From CBDFLD01 sp965249005 (lineage in GTDB: Bacteria > Acidobacteriota > UBA6911): DNA of 64,000 nucleotides. The DNA lies in the NCBI GenBank assembly GCA_965249005.1, contig CBDFLD010000016.1, forward strand, positions 310,001 to 374,000. The letters are read 5' to 3'. Shown piece after piece: positions 62,120-64,000 of this stretch (the stretch's first letter is position 1; every line of letters begins with the position of its first letter). Position numbers and translations under genes: made by a program. Under the pieces are notes generated by a model, which did not search any database, was not told the origin of the DNA, and was given only the letters and a program-made list of their open reading frames with translations.

Positions 62120-63322
62120 GTGAGAAACGCGATCTTGCAACCTGAACAAGACGTCCTGCTCTGCTGCGCACGCAGTGCGCTCGATACGGGGAGCCGATTA
62201 CGGCTCGCGAGTCTGCTCCGAAATGTAGTGGATTGGGATTATCTATTTCGCACCTCGCAGCGTCACGGTCTACTTCTATTGCTCCACAAGCATTTGATCG
62301 CCTGCGGAAGCACTGCGATTCCACCATCAGTCCTGCAGCGGATCAAAGACCACTTCCACCGAAATGCGGCGCGCAACCTTCACATGACAGCCGAGCTATG
62401 TCGCGTCTTGGACTACCTGGAAGGCCACGGCGTCAGTGCCCTTCCATGGAAGGGTCCGGCACTGTCCGCATCCCTGTACGAAGACCTGACCGCACGGCAA
62501 TATGACGACCTGGACGTACTGATTCGGGTCGAGGAGGTACCACGCGCTTTGCAACTGCTCCAACGAATCGGATATCAGCCCCAATTCAGCCTCGGCGGCG
62601 CAGAAGAAGAAGCCTATCTCAGATCCAAATGCGAGTACGCGCTGGTGGAGCCACAAAAAGCCGTGGTTCTGGAAATACACTGGAGGATCGTTCCCAGGTA
62701 CTTTTCCATCGATCTGGACATCGCTCCCCTCTGGGAACGGACGGACGCAATCACCCTGGGGAACTCCAGAGTCCAGACACTCAAGAATGAAGATCTGATG
62801 ATTCTTCTTGCAATTCACGGCGCATCGCACCTCTGGGATCGAGTTGGCTGGATCTGCGATCTCTCCGAGCTCCTTGCCCCGGCACACTCGTTGGACTGGG
62901 ACTGGATTCTAAGGGAAACGAAGCGTCTCGGCTGCCGGCGGATCTTGATGTTGGGACTGAATCTGGCCAGTCAACTGCTAGGACAACAAATTCCGGACCA
63001 AATCGAAGGACATGTTCAGGAGCGATCGGCGACCCGGCTTGCCGAGACCGCCCGGCGTCGTCTTTTTCGAGACCACTGGGAGCAGCCCGGAATCGTCGAA
63101 GTCAACTATTTCCTGGTTCGGTCTCGCGAGCGATGGATGGATCGGGTCTTGTTCTGTATCCGCCTTGCGACGACAACCTCACCCGAAGACTGGGCCTTCT
63201 TGCGGCTCCCGAGGCTCTTGTTCCCCCTCTATGTTTTCGTTCGCCCCTTTCGATTGTGCATCAAATACTTTTCTTCCTACTGGCGGCAATCCGGATGGGG
63301 AACGGACGGTTCGAATGCGTGA
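62120..63322 (+). CDS. Nucleotidyltransferase-family protein of the lasso operon (400 aa)
   Basis: Contains the NTase signature ALPWKGPALSASLY then ARQYDDLDVLI (GP and DxD motif), as in the NTP_transf_5 family that often accompanies lasso and other RiPP clusters. The rest is helical. It may transfer a nucleotide to the peptide or to a carrier; its role in lasso biosynthesis is not established. The GTG start at 62120 lies 21 bases after the broken methyltransferase, and the gene overlaps the ABC transporter gene by 8 bases. Confidence 0.85.
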   Translation: MRNAILQPEQDVLLCCARSALDTGSRLRLASLLRNVVDWDYLFRTSQRHGLLLLLHKHLIACGSTAIPPSVLQRIKDHFHRNAARNLHMTAELCRVLDYLEGHGVSALPWKGPALSASLYEDLTARQYDDLDVLIRVEEVPRALQLLQRIGYQPQFSLGGAEEEAYLRSKCEYALVEPQKAVVLEIHWRIVPRYFSIDLDIAPLWERTDAITLGNSRVQTLKNEDLMILLAIHGASHLWDRVGWICDLSELLAPAHSLDWDWILRETKRLGCRRILMLGLNLASQLLGQQIPDQIEGHVQERSATRLAETARRRLFRDHWEQPGIVEVNYFLVRSRERWMDRVLFCIRLATTTSPEDWAFLRLPRLLFPLYVFVRPFRLCIKYFSSYWRQSGWGTDGSNA

Positions 63323-64000
63323 TCCTCTCTTCGAGAAATATCTTACAGCAGTCGTCGAGATCCTATCATGGAAGGTGGTGCTCGCCGTCGTATTGATGGG
63401 CCTCGTGAGTCTGAGCGAAGGTATAGGCCTCATGCTGCTGATTCCCTTACTGCAGCAGACCGGACTCGACGTCTACCAGGGATCCCTGGGGACGGTTGCG
63501 CGTTTCTTATCGAGGGCTTTCGAATTCGTGCATCTCGAAGCTCGCTTGCCAACCGTGCTGGGCTTCTACTTGACGGTCGCGGTCTTGATCGGCTGTCTAT
63601 CTCGATGGGAATCCATACTCAAGTTTCAACTGGTTTACCGTTTTGTCTCTGCCTTGCGCCTCCGCCTCTATGACGCCGTTGGCCGAACCAGCTGGGAGTT
63701 CTTTGCGCGATTGCGGTCGTCCTCCATCGCGCACGTACTGACCACCGAAGTGGAACGAGTCGGAGCCGCCACTTTTCATTTGATGCAACTCGTCTCGCTG
63801 GCAGCCATTTCCCTGACGTACATCGGTTTTGCCTTTGCGCTATCCTGGGGCATGACCGCAGTGGTTTTTGTTGCCGGGATTCTCCTGCTATTGGCCCAGA
63901 GACGACAGCTTGTCGTCGCACGAGCCGCCGGCAGGGACACGTCCGAGGAAACCAGGGGGCTTTTCGCCGCGATTTCGGAGCATTTGAGCGGCATGAAGAC
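63315..64000 (+). CDS. ABC exporter, N-terminal membrane part (cut by the window end)
   Basis: The open frame begins at ATG 63315, overlaps the nucleotidyltransferase gene by 8 bases and stays open to base 64000 (228 codons). Hydrophobic helices such as WKVVLAVVLMGLVSLSEGIG and VVFVAGILLLLAQR and the loop RFVSALRLRLYDAV are typical of the membrane domain of fused ABC exporters. The ATPase part lies beyond the window. It should export the mature lasso peptide. Confidence 0.88.
   Translation, partial: MRDPLFEKYLTAVVEILSWKVVLAVVLMGLVSLSEGIGLMLLIPLLQQTGLDVYQGSLGTVARFLSRAFEFVHLEARLPTVLGFYLTVAVLIGCLSRWESILKFQLVYRFVSALRLRLYDAVGRTSWEFFARLRSSSIAHVLTTEVERVGAATFHLMQLVSLAAISLTYIGFAFALSWGMTAVVFVAGILLLLAQRRQLVVARAAGRDTSEETRGLFAAISEHLSGMK

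Overview
This 64 kb window looks like a chromosomal segment of a Gram-negative bacterium with moderately high GC. Its gene style (TolB-propeller amidohydrolases, a beta-lactamase-fold hydrolase, a Wzx/Wzy exopolysaccharide locus, a lasso peptide locus) resembles Acidobacteriota. That placement is an inference from gene content; no rRNA or other phylogenetic marker is present.

Region 1 (1-8235) is a decayed integrative element next to a tRNA-Val(UAC) gene. It holds a DUF3987 replication-type gene, a truncated sodium:solute symporter, an IS1380-family element without a target duplication, and a tyrosine recombinase gene that lost its 5' end at the IS1380 and is split by a complete IS21 element with an exact 6-bp duplication.

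Region 2 (8236-22239) carries two secreted amidohydrolases and a beta-lactamase-fold hydrolase. A conserved hypothetical gene follows, ruined by a second IS21-type element (four genes, 6-bp duplication), a frameshift and a second kind of IS1380 element. Then come a small cysteine-containing secreted peptide and an ABC ATPase.

Region 3 (22402-53034), read almost wholly right to left, is a Wzx/Wzy-dependent exopolysaccharide locus: Wzc-type tyrosine kinase, Wza-type exporter, Wzx flippase, Wzy-like polymerase, eight glycosyltransferases, five methyltransferases, an SGNH hydrolase, a CapK/PaaK-like adenylate-forming enzyme, a fused ATP sulfurylase/APS kinase, a carbamoyltransferase and the initiating sugar-phosphate transferase. 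One methyltransferase is split by a second copy of the first IS1380; excision would restore it exactly. Two other genes look frameshifted.

Region 4 (53402-64000) starts with an IS200/IS605-type element and a PEGA-like membrane protein, followed by a lasso peptide operon on the + strand: B2 protease, lasso cyclase, a 59-residue precursor (predicted core GRPGTTRDFGGTSPAFPG, Gly1-Asp8 ring), HprK-like kinase, PqqD-like RRE protein, a PRMT-like methyltransferase with an RRE-like N-terminus, a nucleotidyltransferase and an ABC exporter cut by the window end. The methyltransferase is split by the second copy of the other IS1380 element, with a perfect 6-bp ACTAGG duplication. The ring of the predicted lasso peptide has two arginines, which makes this PRMT-like enzyme the most novel element here.

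Insertion sequences dominate the architecture: two nearly identical copies each of two IS1380-type elements, two different IS21-type elements and one IS200-type element. In four cases the target duplication is perfect and the broken gene can be rebuilt in frame, which points to recent activity.
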